Part shown: positions 1 through 13,285 of the stretch, piece by piece
How the letters are laid out: each line of letters opens with the position of its first letter
Numbering within the stretch: the stretch's first letter is position 1
Assembly: GCA_021904315.1 (NCBI GenBank)
Contig: CM038923.1
Location: 9,182,038-9,246,037, forward strand
Length of the DNA stretch: 64,000 nucleotides
Direction: 5' to 3'
Source: Sphagnum magellanicum
Taxonomy: Eukaryota; Streptophyta; Sphagnopsida; Sphagnales; Sphagnaceae
Translations under genes and position numbers: made by a program
Notes under the pieces: generated by a model
Told to the model about the DNA's origin: nothing
Seen by the model: the letters and a program-made list of their open reading frames with translations, nothing else
Databases searched by the model: none

Positions 1-3000
1 TTGGTACCACGTACCATCAGTAAAACGGATTATGGATACAACAAGTACCAACTGACTCATTCCCCTAAAGGCAGAATGACATTAAAATTCATGCTTTAGA
101 TTTCAGAACCTTGGGGTGGGGGGTCTAAAAGTTAAGCTATGTCGCAAGTATAGCTCCTTATGTCATATTTGGTTGACAAACTTCGTATCATCATTCTTCT
201 TGCTCTTTCATGGCCCGCAAATAAGAACCATAGAAGATATTGGTTCTAGCAAATTTCTTCATTTGATGCCACTAAGAGAAACTAGACATAACCACACCTA
301 ATCATAACCCACCTTCATGACACAATGACCTTCATCTTCTTTGGGGAACTTCATGGAACATTTCTTATTTTAATTGTTGAAAGTTTGAACTTGCAAGGAC
401 AAAACAATTACAAAGTGAGCCTGCTTGTTATAGTGTGGAATTAGCTAGGTGGGTGGGGTGGTAAATTTTTAGTTGAGAAATTGGATGTAACTATTTCAAC
501 TTTTTAGGATTTTCATTCAAGTTGAAACATTTTGAATAACTTATTCTTGAACATTCCATGGTGTTGGAAATATTGGGGATGGAAATTCAAGTTGATGTTA
601 AAGGTGTTAGTTTAGTTGCTAAATTAGTCTCACTTAGTTAGGAATAAATTGGGCTAACTAAGTTGATTAGTTTTATTTTGAACTAGTTCAAATGTGAATA
701 GAATTTGAGATATTTCTCCATGGGATATAATCTTAAGTTGTGTGATGTCAAAGGACTTTTGGTGATTTGAGATTTCAAAGCATAGTTTTTTACTTTGCAG
801 TTTTCTTATGTTTACACAAATGTTATTGTTTTTTTTCATTATGTTTTGGGTTTGGATTCTTGCGTTGTTATAGGTGAGTCACATTTTGATTTAAATGTGG
901 TGTATAATTTAAGGTATTTTTATTTTATGTGTTGTATGTGTGATGACAACGATAATTGTAGGTGTCGACATAACAGCATAGGACATTGAATGAAAGAATA
1001 TTTGATAGAAATGGAAAAACCATTGGTATGTTGGAGGACTGAATGAGTGGTGTTCTTGAGAAGTGTAGAAGTCTTGGATAATTAGGCATCTCATTGTATA
1101 ATGGCCTTGTTGTTTATATGAATTCAAACCAATGTTTGGAGAGTATTAGTTTTTGTACATATTGATTGTTATTGATAGTGGACCTTTTGAACAATTTCAT
1201 AAAAACTTCATATTGGTATTACATCTTTCAAAAAACTTCCATACAAACTTTGTATTTGTATTGGATTTTTTAAAAACTTTCATACCAACTTGCTTGTGGT
1301 ATTAGGCTTTGAAGTTATTCTTTGGTTAAAATGAGATAGGTATATTTTTAATATTGAAATTGATATAATCATGGTATGAAATTGGTATTACCTCATGTCC
1401 TTACTAAGTAGGTATTGGTACAAGGCTAATTTCATTTCATGTCCCAACTAACATGCATGCATTGTGTTGTGACCTTAGCCTTGGGTTCAAGATTGAGGTT
1501 AAAGTATGAGAAGGAAATCGGGTTGGAAGAATATTTTAAGATTTAGACACATTCACATGTGCAAGAATGAATTCATCCCAACACTCCCATTTTCAAATTG
1601 AAATCCCATGGTGTTTTGAATATTTGAAACAAGGTTTGAAGGATCAAAAGTTGTCTTTGAATTATGCACTTTTTGGAAAGGTTTTGAAAACAAGATATCC
1701 AAAGATAGCTCACATTTCCAATTTTGAGATCTAAAGCACAAGATATGACCATTCTTATTCAAACTAGCAAGCCATTTAAACAACCAATAAATGGGTTCAA
1801 ATGACTTCCAAATGGAATGTGTAATATGACATTGGAAAGGTCTTTTCTCTGGTTACAACTTTGCCCTTGAAAATACCTAAATTGAAATTCATATGTAAGA
1901 ATTATGATCCCACAAAAAAAAAAGACTCATAATTTAATAATTAAAAAAAAACTTAAGATTCCCATTTTGGAATCCTTGCAATTTATAGCACTTCAATTTA
2001 ATCCTCACCATCATTTATAAAATATATAATTAAAAGAAGACAATGGTAACATTTTTTAAAGTTTAGGTTGTGTTGAATCATGTGAGTGTTTGTTCCTCGT
2101 GATTTAGTCCATGCACCATTTTGATTCTAATTTGCACTAATTGCCTTCTCTCAATTTGTGCAAACTAACTTCACCTTGAAATAACATGTGTAAACATGAC
2201 CTAATCACATCCGAAAACTTTCATCCTTTTTTTTTCTCTAGGGACCTAAGGTTTGAATTTTATTACAAAATTGGAGAACATGTTTTTTTACCTATATACC
2301 ATTTTATAAACTTAAGGGTGAAATTAGGATCAATGTTTTATCTGAAGCAAATTTTTGACATTTTTCAACAAAGAAATTAGATTTTTTAACTTTAATGTAA
2401 ATTCAACTAGTTTTGTTAAATTATTTGCGAAATTTCACCAAATTTTGATACCAAAAAAATGAAAAAAAAATACTAACTAAGATGAGATTGGTATTGCCTT
2501 AGGTTACACAAGTTTAGTTGATTATTTGATACGAAGACCAATATTAAATTATATATATTAACAACCTAGTACCAACATTAGTCCAAATTAGTGTTGACCA
2601 ATGTTGACCAATTATTGAAAAATTGATTGTTTATTAACAAGGGTTCAAATGTTGATTATTATTAACATTGTCAAGTATTGCTTCCAAAACATTAGTTTCA
2701 TGTAATTTATTATTAGTGGTTTGAATCCAATTTAGTGTGAATGAGGTTTTGATTTTTCTAGTTTGGGTGGGGTGGGGGGGTTGTGGGGGGAGGGTTATCC
2801 CATGACATGGTTTTAGAATCTCATTTTTTTGGTTTTAAAATTTCAAAACACACAACAAAAATAGGCATGTGTTTTTTGTCTTTTTTGAACTTGAATTTTC
2901 ATGGTTTGTATATGAGTTTTCTTAAAACACAAAAGATGTGATATAGTTGATAGTGCTAGGTTAAAATTTTAAAATTTTGCACTAAATAAAAAGTTGGAAG

Positions 3001-4302
3001 AAAAAGGTGATGTAACAAAAGCATAGTTGCAACAAGACATTGATCTTAGGGAAGGAATTTTTGTTTTTTTCCTTGTTCTCAATGTGTTTTCATCACATTC
3101 TTAAAAGGCTCCCCAAGTTCCCATGTTGTTCTCCCAAGATGTTCCATATAACACCTCAATTTTATCCCATATGGTTTGTCAAAGGTTCAACTCCCATGTA
3201 TATAAACTAAAAAGGTGGGTAGCAAGCAAGCACATATTTTTCTATTTTACAATATGGGGTCAAAAGAGGTGCTTATATTGGGGAGTAGTCAATGTTCCAA
3301 AAAAGTGGATGTTGATCTAATCATCATGATTCCTTCCCCAAAAGATTTTTTAAAAAATATGTAAAGGCACCCATGAACTAATTAATATGAATCACACTAT
3401 TAACACGCACACAATCTTGAATGAAAGCGAAAAGGACATCACACTAACATGACATAAATGTGGATCACATTGAATGTGATAATCGGTGTACACTAATCCA
3501 AGCTCAAATAGTGGGTACTAAGGGTGGAACTGTTAACATGGGGTGAACAACATCCTTCAAAATGTGAAACCAAATGAATTCGTTGGAACATCAAGGAGGG
3601 TTTTTATTTTTCCCAATTTTGTGATGTAGCCAAAATGACGAAGATTCGCAAGAAGATTTAGCCAAATTTAAATATAGATTAGGTATGAAAATAAAAGAAA
3701 TTTCAAGACTCCTTTACATTTTTGCCTACATGTTAGAACCCTATAGATAAATCTCAAGATTTTTCAAAACAATTATCAAAATCTTTCTACTAGGAAGGGA
3801 AAAAAAGTCATTTTGAAAATAAATTTGGCTAAATTTACCCAAAAATAAATAAAAGGAAAAAGAGGGACTTGGATATGGCAGACATGGAGAGTTCCCAAAT
3901 AGCTTACATCCATCCAAGACACCTAGGCTTTTTTGTCTCTTGTTGCTTTCTTGGAAGCTATGGGGGATCGACCACTTTAATAAGACTTTGGCACTAATTG
4001 CAAGTAACAAATTAGTAAGGAAAATATTCAAAACCTTGACCTTTACATGATTTGAGTGCAAGTGCACCCATAATTGTGCTACAATCTGCAAGACTTGCAC
4101 CCAATTGTACATATTTTGAAATTTGAATATGTTTCATGTAAACTCTAAAGGTTCTTTGACCATTCATGAATTCCTTCTTCCTTGTATTCATTGATTTTGG
4201 GTATATGTTTATCTATCTATATGGAATATAATCCTTGATGCCTCGTCATCATCATCATCACCACCATTGGGTGAGTGAGATTGATTCACCAATTGATCTA
4301 AT
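1..4302. repeat. Duplicated non-coding block A, unit 1
   Basis: This block matches 36,691-40,795 closely along its whole length, starting at the first base of the window, so the duplication may extend further left. Unit 2 lacks about 205 bp that are present here at about 1,612-1,817. I see no recognisable gene. Open frames are short, AT-driven and not preserved as protein between the two copies. The longest, 3,741-4,112 on the minus strand, has many amino-acid changes in its unit 2 counterpart (40,224-40,598) and resembles no family I know. Confidence 0.85.
2766..2802 (+). other. G-rich tract with G-quadruplex potential
   Basis: Several runs of three or more G lie within about 37 bases on the plus strand, which satisfies the simple G-quadruplex pattern. 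The counterpart at 39,258-39,292 has a longer G run, so the tract varies in length between the duplicated units. No gene lies beside it and any function is unknown. Confidence 0.45.
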
Positions 4303-7300
4303 TTGTAAGTTAAAACTTGAACTTAACATATGTGTGATTACATGACATAAAAGACTATAGAAAGCTTTAATAGGTTGCATGTCTAAATTCAACTATTACG
4401 TCACGTGAAAAAGTTCGAAAATGATGAAAACCTATCAATTATCAATAAAACAAAAAACCCAACAAAGGGGGAGTAAAAGGTACAAGATGGAAGGACCTAA
4501 ATCCTACAAAATTAAAAAAAATTTAAAGAGGGCAAATCACAAGGGGAACAAGAAGAAATCAAGTACTTGAACCCTCACCCCGAATTGGGAGAAACATATC
4601 AAATAAGGAGAGGGGAGGAACACCTAAAAGAATGCCTAGCCTACATGAACCTTCAACTATAATAACAACACACTTCAAAATAAAGGTTGTCTACGCTCAG
4701 TATAATGCCACTAGCACCCTCTACATGTAAAATGAAGGCAAAACTTTCATAACATAGAAAATATGTTACTTTTAAGTCCTAAGGTTCCATTCCCCTTCCT
4801 TCCTAAGGTAGTCTCATTTTTCATACCTAGATTTTGTGAGAAGTTTTGCCATTGTTTTTTCCACAATGACCCTTGATGAAAGATGATAACTCAAATGCAC
4901 TAATGTAGCCTATGTTATTGGCCTGAATGTGAATTAGTCACCCATTTTTTCCTTCCAAAACTATTTTTTTGTAATTTAATTCAATTTCAAACAAAAAAAA
5001 CTATTCAACATTCAACATTTTTCACAAATGCCATGGGACTTTCACAAATCCAAATGCCTTCATTAAATCCTATAGATTGAAAATTTTCTAACAATACCAA
5101 GAGTGTGCCCAAATTCCATTATAATTTTTTGATTTAAAGTCATTTTCAATGATTTTTATTTTATTTCAATAACTTCTTCACTATAAGTTGAAACATTATG
5201 ACACCAACTTGATACACCCTAATTCATTGAAAACTTTCCAACGACATTGAAAACATGACAAGATGCACCATGGTTTGGGAAATTTTCAATGTGACAAACA
5301 AATCAAGTAAACTACTTTCTTTCATAGATAAATATTGGAGGTTTTCAAAGACCATAAGTGAAGAAAAAACTTAATAAAAATCATCATTCTAATATTTGAT
5401 TTTTAGTGTGTAGTCAAAAATATTTTTAAATGATTAAAGTTTTGTATTTCATATTTGGTTCTAACCAAATTTGGCTAAATCCTCTTAAGGATGATAATTT
5501 TTACAAACAATTTTTTTTAAAAAGGAACAATAACCATCACCTATGTGATATATATTGGCACCTTCACTTTAGGGTGAAATCTTTTATTATAGAAATTCCA
5601 CATATGCATCATACACCAAATTTTAGATGAAATATAGCCAATATATGCATTGTTGGGGCATTTGGGCCAATAAACCAGGTTTGACTTGGTAAATGATCAC
5701 ATGATTCAATAGTTGAAATGAGTGCATTCATTGCTCCATGTGCAAGCGTTTAAAAATTATCACTAGTTTGTTGAAGCATACTCACATGTGACATTGGAGA
5801 GCTTGTTATGATTTCTTGTGTTTTTGTCAATTGGAATGAATGTTTTACCTATTGATGAATGTGGTAAGAGTTTATGAAACATGACCCTACCATTCTCTTT
5901 TCTACCATGAATTTTTGTGTTTTGTTTGGGAAAGATGTTGGTCAAGTCTTGTAGAACCTTGGAAACAAATGGTGAAACATCTTTAATGCCAAAACTTTCT
6001 ATTGTATTTCCAATGATGTTTCTTACTTTCCCTACAAATACAATGATAAAAAATGGATTGATTTTTCTTCAATATAAGACATAATATTGGTAGTCTAGGA
6101 TCCACACTTTTGAAATAGGATTGAAAAATGAAACATAAGACTTAATTAAACTCAATATATGGAAGATTGGGTTTCATAAAACAAAAGTGGAGTTGTAGCC
6201 CAAGAATCCAATTCCTAACACAAGATTGCATGTCTTAATGAAGAATTGAGGTTTCTAAATCATGGATCCAATTTTCTAAAAACTATTAGGTAATAGATGT
6301 TCCTACAAAATCAAGGACTCATATTCCCAACTCAAAATGATTTAATTCATTTCCTTTCAAAATTTCCTATATTTCAAAAAATTATAAGGTCTTGTACTAA
6401 GACTTATTAAGGATTCTAAATTCTTGAAACCACACCTTGGTTCCTAAAAAAGCTAGTGGTTTGACACATCTTGTGACAAAAATTATGAAGGTGCACTAAT
6501 TGATCTTGACCATGTGTATGTATGAAATTCATTAAGGATGATATTGAAAAGGAAATTAAGATTCAATGAACTAGACAAATTCATGTTCATGAGGATTAAG
6601 GACTAAAAGAGAACAATGGAAAATTGATTCTTGAAGACCATAGATCTTGAAACAAAACACACAAATGAATGGAAATAAATAACATAAACATGTAGACAAC
6701 AAAATGTATTCAAAAGCATGTTTCACATGTTTGAAAGTGAAATGTTGGGTGTTTGCATCGGAAGTGATCGTACCATATTCACTTTTATTTTCATGCCCAC
6801 CCTTCCTTGAACATCCTTGGAATCTAGCTTTAAACCCGAAGTTGTGCACCAATTTGTAGTAAAGATGGCGTCACAAAAAGGAACAACAGAATGGGACAAA
6901 GTTGTATGTATTCTCTTATACACCAAAGGTGATAGGTATGCTGAAAAAAGGTTGTCAATAAATTATTGCAACTAAATCACAATCCACAAAGATGGGATGT
7001 GGGGTAGTTGCAAGATAGGGCGGCTCATTTTTTCATCACATTTAATTTTCTACATATTGTATTTTATTCAAATGTCATAAACATATGGTGAAATCATCAA
7101 TGTGACAAATTAAAATTGCCAATTTGAATAAGAGTATGCACATAATGATGAAATTAAAAAAAAAACACCAAACATATAATCATGAAATTTCATTAAATTA
7201 TTATAATTATAGTAATTAATTTTGATTAAAATCATTTTATTATAATTTATTATAATTTTTATTATTGTGTAAAATATTAAAACTAATGTAAAATTAATGT

Positions 7301-8400
7301 TGTAATAATAAGTATTCACTTTCAATAAAATATCATAACTTCTACATACAATAATTTACTATAATTGAATTATTTTAATTACAATAAGTACATTAATTAT
7401 TCAAATTATAATAAAATCACCATATAAAATTTAAATTTAAATTTAAATTATCAATTATCAATATTATTACGAAGTGTAATTACATATTATATAAATTTGA
7501 AATAAATTTTTAGCATTGTAAAAAAGTTTAATAAATAAAGGTGAATTTTTATGTTGGAAAAATAATTATTCTATGTAAATAGATAATTATAAACAATAGA
7601 TATATTAATTTTTACAACAATGATGATAATTACATTAATTAATCGAATTACATTATGATGAGTGTAAAAAGATTAAATATGGGTTTTAATTATAAATTTT
7701 AAGTTTTAAATAATTTGCTTATTTATAATTATTTATAACTTTTTTTGGGAATTAATTTAATTACAATAATTCTATGATAATTATTGTACTTGTTTTTTAG
7801 ACACCTATGGATGATTGATGTATTGCCACCTTTACATATACCGATATACAATAATAGTTTTCTCAAACCATGCCTAACTAATCCACAAAAATAATACACA
7901 TATATACCATTATGAATGTGGAGTACATAACGTATACATAAGGTTTACTAACATAATTGTTAGTTACCATAACATAAAACACATGATTTACCTTATGCAA
8001 AATTAGTAATATACATAACTTAATGTCTAAATAAGTATTAATTACTAGTTTTTCGTCACTTTTGCAATTAATGGGCCAAAGAAAGGCCTTCTAAAATGAA
8101 AATAATGTGAAAAGTCATTCCATTGGAAGATTGAAAAACCTATAAATAGTTGCAACATAGTCATAAAATGTGACCAAAAATTGTGTGATGTGATTTTCCA
8201 TCACAAATGTAACCAATGTAAAGAACAATTGGTCCCATGTAATCACAAATAATTTGGTTATGTTTTAGCCTTTTTCTACTAGTGATAATGCTTCTATTGA
8301 CGAAAAAGTCCTTTCTTTTTTTGGGCATCAAACTATCCTTGTCCATTTTATTTTTTTTATGCATTGAAGTATAGAAAAAATTAGTTTTATTATATTTTTT
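4303..8400. repeat. Duplicated non-coding block B, copy 1
   Basis: This block is homologous to 45,796-49,880 over its full length and to 14,922-16,890 over its first 2 kb. In every copy it lies directly downstream of an HNL LRR exon (the LRR genes run on the minus strand towards it). At 4,303 the sequence leaves block A abruptly, while unit 2 continues instead into block E at 40,796, so 4,303 is a rearrangement junction. No gene is recognisable. The open frames at 6,571-6,852 and 8,161-8,364 (minus) have no known domain. Confidence 0.8.
7100..7800. other. Very AT-rich block
   Basis: About 700 bp are almost entirely A and T, with many short ATTA/TAAT palindromes and a run of alternating AAATTT near 7,430. 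The equivalent stretch at about 48,570-49,280 is equally AT-rich. It was lost from the third copy, B', whose deletion removes the sequence equivalent to about 6,265-8,385. It could be a decayed transposon interior or a matrix-attachment-type region; the sequence does not decide. Confidence 0.5.
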
Positions 8401-8759
8401 TCAATGCCAAATTTCTTTCAATAGGGAGCTCGGGTCACATCTGATGTGAATAATGTTTCCTTGGAAGTTGAGTCATTTCTGCCCACTATCTATCATGGAA
8501 CCTAAGATTTGAATGTTTATGAGAAATCATCAATTAACTTGATAGTTTTCAAAATCTACCTATTGGGGTCTTTCAAAGATAACGAACATATCGTCATCAC
8601 TATGGTTTTCTTGGCCTTCAAAATTTCAATAAATATTTGTTTCTTAAAACTAAAACCATGCATACCAATGTTTGTAGAACATGGCACAATGGTTGTTGTC
8701 ATGTTTACTAAGTAACATTTGCAATTGAGGTGTTGATATAATATGTAAAAATGCCTAAC

Positions 8760-10912
8760 ATTCATTTTTTGCCTTTCAACTTTCCATTCAAACCAAGCTT
8801 TTGGAGTGCATTCAATTGACCAATAGATGAAGGTAATTCTTTTAAGTTGCAACACCCACTCAAATAAAGCTTTTGGAGTGCATTCAATTGGCCAATAGAT
8901 GAAGGTAGTTCTTTCAAGTTGCAACACTCGTATAAAGAAAGCTCTTGGAGTGCATTCAATTGGCCAATAGATGAAGGTAGTTCTTTCAAGTTGCAACACT
9001 CTGACAAAGAAAGCTCTTGGAGTGCATTCCATTGGCCAATAGATGAAGGTAATAATTCTTTCAAATTAGAACACTCCCACAAAGAAAGCTCTTGGAGTCC
9101 ATTCAATTGGCCAATAGATGAAAGTAGTTCTTTCAAGTTGGAACACTCCCACAAATAAAGCTCTTGGAGTCCATTCAATTCGCCAATATGAAGGTAGTTA
9201 TTTCAAGTTGGACCACACTCCCATAAAGAAAGCTCTTAGAGTGCATTCAATTAGCCAATAGATGAAGGTAGTTTTTTCAAGTTGGAACATTTCTACAAAT
9301 AAAACTTTTGGATTGTATTCAATTGGCCAATAGATGAAGGTAGTTCTTTCAAGTTGGAACACCTATATAAAGAAAGCTTTTGGAGTGCATTCAATTGGCC
9401 AATAGATGAAGGTAATTCTTTCAAGTTGGAACACCCGTATAAAGAAAGCTTTTGGAGTGCATTCAATTGGCCAATAGATGAAGGTAGTTCTTTCAAGTTG
9501 GAACACTCTGACAAATCAAGCTCTTGGAGTGCATTCAATTAGCCAATAGATGAAGGTACTTCTTTCAAGTTGGAACACTCTGACAAATCAAGCTCTTGGA
9601 ATGCATTCAAATAACCAATAGATGAAGGTAGTTCTTTTAAGTTGAAACACCTGTATAAATAAAATTGTTTGAGTGCATTCAATTGGCCCATAGATGAAGA
9701 TAGTTCTTTCAAGTTGGAACACCCGTATAAATGAAACTCTTGGAATGCATTCAATTGGCCAATAGATGAAGGTAATTCTTTCAAGTTGGAACACTTTAAC
9801 AAAGAAAGCTGTTGGAGTGCATTCAATTGGCCAATAGATGAAGGTAGTTCTTTCAAGTTGGAACACCTACCCAAATCAAGCTCTTGGAGTGCATTCAATT
9901 GGCCAATAGATGAAGGTAGTTCTTTCAAGTTGGAACACCTACCCAAATCAAGCTCTTGGAATGCATTCAATTGGCCAATAGATGAAGGTAGTTCTTTCAA
10001 GTTGGAACATTTTGACAAATAAAGCTCTTGGAGTGCATTCAATTGGCCAATAGATGAAGGTAGTTCTTTCAAGTTAGAACACCCGTATAAAGAAAGCCTT
10101 TAGAGTGCATTCAATTGGCCAATAGATGAAGGTAGTTCTTTCAAGTTGGAACACATCAACAAAGAAAGTTGTTGGAGTGCATTCAATTGGCCAATAGATG
10201 AAGGCAATTCTTTCAAGTTGGAGCATTCCGACAAATAAAGCTTTTGGAGTGCATTCAATTAGCCAATTGATGAAGGTAATTCTTTCAAGTTGGAACACCC
10301 GTATAAAAAAAGCTCTTGGAGTGCATTCAATTGGCCAATAGATGAAGGTAGTTCTTTCAAGTTGGAACCCCTATATAAAAAAAGCTTTTGGAGTGCATTC
10401 AATTGGCCAATAGATGAAGGTAGTTCTTTCAACTTGTAACACTCCCACAAAGAAAGCTCTTGGAGTGCATTCAAATTGCCAATAGATGAAGGTAGTTTTT
10501 CCAAGCTGGAACACCCATTCAAATTAAGCTTTTGGAGTGCATTCAATTGGCCAATAGATGAAGGTAGTTTTTTCAAGTTAGAACATCCATTCAAATCAAG
10601 CTCTTGGAGTGCATTCAATTGGCCAATAGATGAAGGTATTTTTTCCAAACTTACGCATTTCGTCAAATCAAGTACTTTTAATTATAAATAATAAAACAAA
10701 TTACTTGGCAACTTTCGAATCTTGCATTTTTTGAAGCACAACCACTTAACATTATTCAAATTTTGCCTTTGGATGCACATTTTCACAATAGTTGGTGAGG
10801 CTTCTGTTAGGTCAATCAACCTAAGGTTGTGAAATCCCTTTGAACCAATTTGGGACAATGGAAGCAAATTGACACATTTTTTCAATGAAATGCCTTCTAA
10901 ATTTTCCACCAC
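8760..10912 (-). pseudogene. Solo LRR exon of an HNL gene (third, truncated copy)
   Basis: The minus strand from 10,912 repeats the last exon of HNL1 and HNL2, including the same acceptor (GATAG before GTGGTGG), the opening VVENLEGISLKKC and about 26 LRR units built on CSNLKELPSSIGQLNA. No hydrolase or NB-ARC exon lies upstream. Homology to the preceding intron stops at about 11,003, where block C begins. The frame is closed by a TAA at 10,682-10,684 (Gln codon in HNL1), by TAA at 10,259-10,261 and 10,100-10,102, and by others further on. The array ends with KLKGKK and a TGA near 8,761. It is a dead fragment left by duplication or deletion, although it could still exchange sequence with the full genes. 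Confidence 0.85.
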
Positions 10913-11362
10913 CTATCACATGAAATGAAAACAAAAGGATTATCAATATATAAAAACATTTCATCCTAATGCAATTTTTTTTATTAAAAACATGTATTTA
11001 TAAAGCATGAAACAAAATTTATCATGAACCAAATTTATATAGATCATGAGTCATAGGACTAAAAGGAATATTATGCCTACTTTTAGGTGTAAGAACCTTC
11101 CCACTTTTGAGTAGTATGCATAGTATCCTTCCGATTTTGGAGGAGGGAAATTGACGGGATATAAGGTGCCTTCCAAATGCATTACAAAGTTTCTCGGAGT
11201 ACTTTATATAAATGTAAATGTCAAGTTTTACAAAACCACTAGGGTATGGAAAGAGGGTGGTAAACTCCTCATGAATGTATATGCAAGAGGTGACAAAATC
11301 CCCATCAAATATATAAATGCAAAGAAATGCCAAGTTTTGTGATAGGAAATAGGTCTCATGCA

Positions 11363-11378
11363 TAGGTAGGTAGGTAGG
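11363..11378 (+). repeat. TAGG microsatellite
   Basis: Four TAGG units occur here and about seven at the equivalent site 42,234-42,261, so the tract changed length after the duplication. It lies 60 bp before a hairpin whose arms carry the same TAGG/CCTA motif. Confidence 0.8.
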
Positions 11379-11437
11379 AAAATAGTAACTATTAAGTAAG
11401 TATATGGTTTAATTATACATATGTAAAGGTTTTTTTA

Positions 11438-11485
11438 CTACCTACCTACTAACAACCTACTTATGGGTTGTTAGTAGGTAGGTAG
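11438..11485. repeat. Perfect 19-bp inverted repeat (hairpin)
   Basis: The arm at 11,438-11,456 is exactly complementary to 11,467-11,485, with a 10-base loop between them. T-rich and A-rich flanks could extend the stem. The unit 2 counterpart (42,322-42,369) keeps 18 of 19 pairs. It could be a terminator-like stem, the core of a fold-back element or simply a repeat-derived palindrome. Confidence 0.85.
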
Positions 11486-12502
11486 GAAAGAAAAAACAAT
11501 TTAGGTAACCACCATGGTTAGTAAGGAAACTAAATCCCAACAAAAAATTGTTTCCTAACCACTTATCATTCATCCTTCATGGTGCACTCCTGGGTGTTGG
11601 TTCACTACGGCCAGGAAGGCAAGGAAGCACCAAACATGAACAACCACAGAAGGTGCAAGTTTTCAATTAATTGAGTCCATTATAATTGTTTTCTTTTAGT
11701 GATGCAAGAACAATGGCATTCCACATTGTTACTACTAATGCAATCTTCATTGTGGAAGAAGATGATGTTTTCATTTGGGAAGGATTGATCATCGTTAGAT
11801 CAATCTGTCATCCCACATGAATTGCATCCTATTTTTTTTTTCCTTTGTCAACTATATTTAGCTCCAATGTTGCAAGGAAAAGGATGAAAATGATAAGCTT
11901 ATCCACAAGCTTGCCTAAATCTTTTATGCAAAAAGAGTTCATGACCAAAATAACCTTTAGAACCTATCTTTCAAGAATTCTCTCTTCTTCTTGGATCTAC
12001 AATAAAGAGGGCCCAAGGTTTGATTTGAACATTAGAATTTAGACAAGAAATATGGAGGAGCAAGTTTTGAATGGGGCTTTAAAAGCCCTAAAGAGAGGCT
12101 AATGCATTGTAATTTTAGACTTAGAATCTAGGGAGGCCAAAACTGACCTTTTCTTCCCAACGGCTTCTCTCTCTCCTCTTTCTCTCATAACTCTTAGGAC
12201 TAAAGCAGGAGGGGAGATGTACATTTTTGTGGCTCATGAGATCGCTTCTACATGTGGTTTCCCCTTCATTGGAGAGGTATCCACTACCCACCCACAACTC
12301 TTCTTCTTTTATTTCTAGCAAACTCCCATCATTTCCACTTTATGAGCTTCTTGTAAAAACATTTAGAAGCTTGGTTTCTACCATAATTTTCAGAATAGTT
12401 CTCCAACTAAGGTTCTTATGGCTTTGTTCAGCTTGTCCAGTGAGGATTTGTTATGACAACATTGATGTAGTTATGTACCCAACTTATAGACACTGAGGTT
12501 TT

Positions 12503-13285
12503 GGGAATAAATGTGTCAAACTTAAAAATCTATAAATAAGCTTACAAAGCACAAAACAATAATGCGAGATCAGTATCCATCCATGTTAACCGTAAACCTT
12601 AATCAGTTGATCTTGTATTATGTCAATGCTTGAAAAATAAACCCTAGCCAAACATTACTTTGAGGATTTTAGTCACTGATTCCAACCAATTGTGGCAAAC
12701 AAGGAAAACAAAAAACAAATATTTGGAAGTTGGAAATTATGACCCCCTTGGGTAACATTAACTTAAACAAGATATTCAAAAAAATTGCACATAAGTTCAT
12801 GAAATAAAGTTATGGACAAACATTTCAACAAGTTAAAAGGTGTTCTGCTTTGACAAGTATTAAGCATTACGAATTTAACGAAGAAGTATCCAATATTGCA
12901 GCACATGGGAAAGGAGAAGAAGGAGATGTGCCAAGGCTCATGTTTAATGGGATTTTTGCTTGATCACAAGAGCTTGAAAATTGGTGCTTTTGATGTGGAG
13001 AGAAGTTTCACATGTTGTCGGCTTGTAGAGCTTTGTGAAGAAGTTGTGAACTTCAAAAATGAAATTGACAAAAAAGAAGAAGCTAGGATGTTTGGTGAGG
13101 AGTTTCATATCCTAGGCCACATTTTTTTGTGCATTGAACATGCGCTTGGTCTACAAATGCAGAATGGACACATTGAACTTTCGGTGGCTCTTACAAAATT
13201 GGCAAGCATTGTTCCTATTCTAGTATGTAAAAATCTTTTCTATAAAACCTTAAGCATGTGACAATTGTTACGTTAGCATATTATT
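12503..13285. other. Segment inverted between the two duplicated units
   Basis: The flanks (ending at 12,502 and resuming at about 13,286) are colinear with 43,385 and 44,163 in unit 2, but the about 780 bp in between are reverse-complemented. For example, the open frame reading plus at 12,905-13,261 reads minus at 43,408-43,800. No long inverted repeats flank the segment. Which orientation is ancestral cannot be told from two copies. Confidence 0.85.
12902..13222 (+). other. Exon-like open frame inside the inverted segment
   Basis: An acceptor-like CAATATTGCAG precedes 12,902, and a donor-like GTATGT follows 13,222. Between them is an open frame of about 107 codons with an ATG at 12,905, running on to a stop at 13,261. 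The product would be soluble and Cys-containing, with an acidic/basic segment around EEVVNFKNEIDKKEEAR. I recognise no domain. The unit 2 copy keeps the frame open with few changes. It could be one exon of an unrecognised gene, a gene fragment captured by a mobile element, or a chance frame. Confidence 0.3.

Noticed and set aside
3741-4112. 123-codon minus frame in block A, also open in unit 2
   Set aside because: Differences between the copies include many amino-acid changes and altered ends; no domain and no splice context.
8760-10660. Regular direct repeats that could suggest a CRISPR-like array or plain satellite
   Set aside because: Units are contiguous 72-bp coding repeats with no spacers, in a plant nuclear genome, and translate to LRRs attached to an NB-ARC gene in two other copies.
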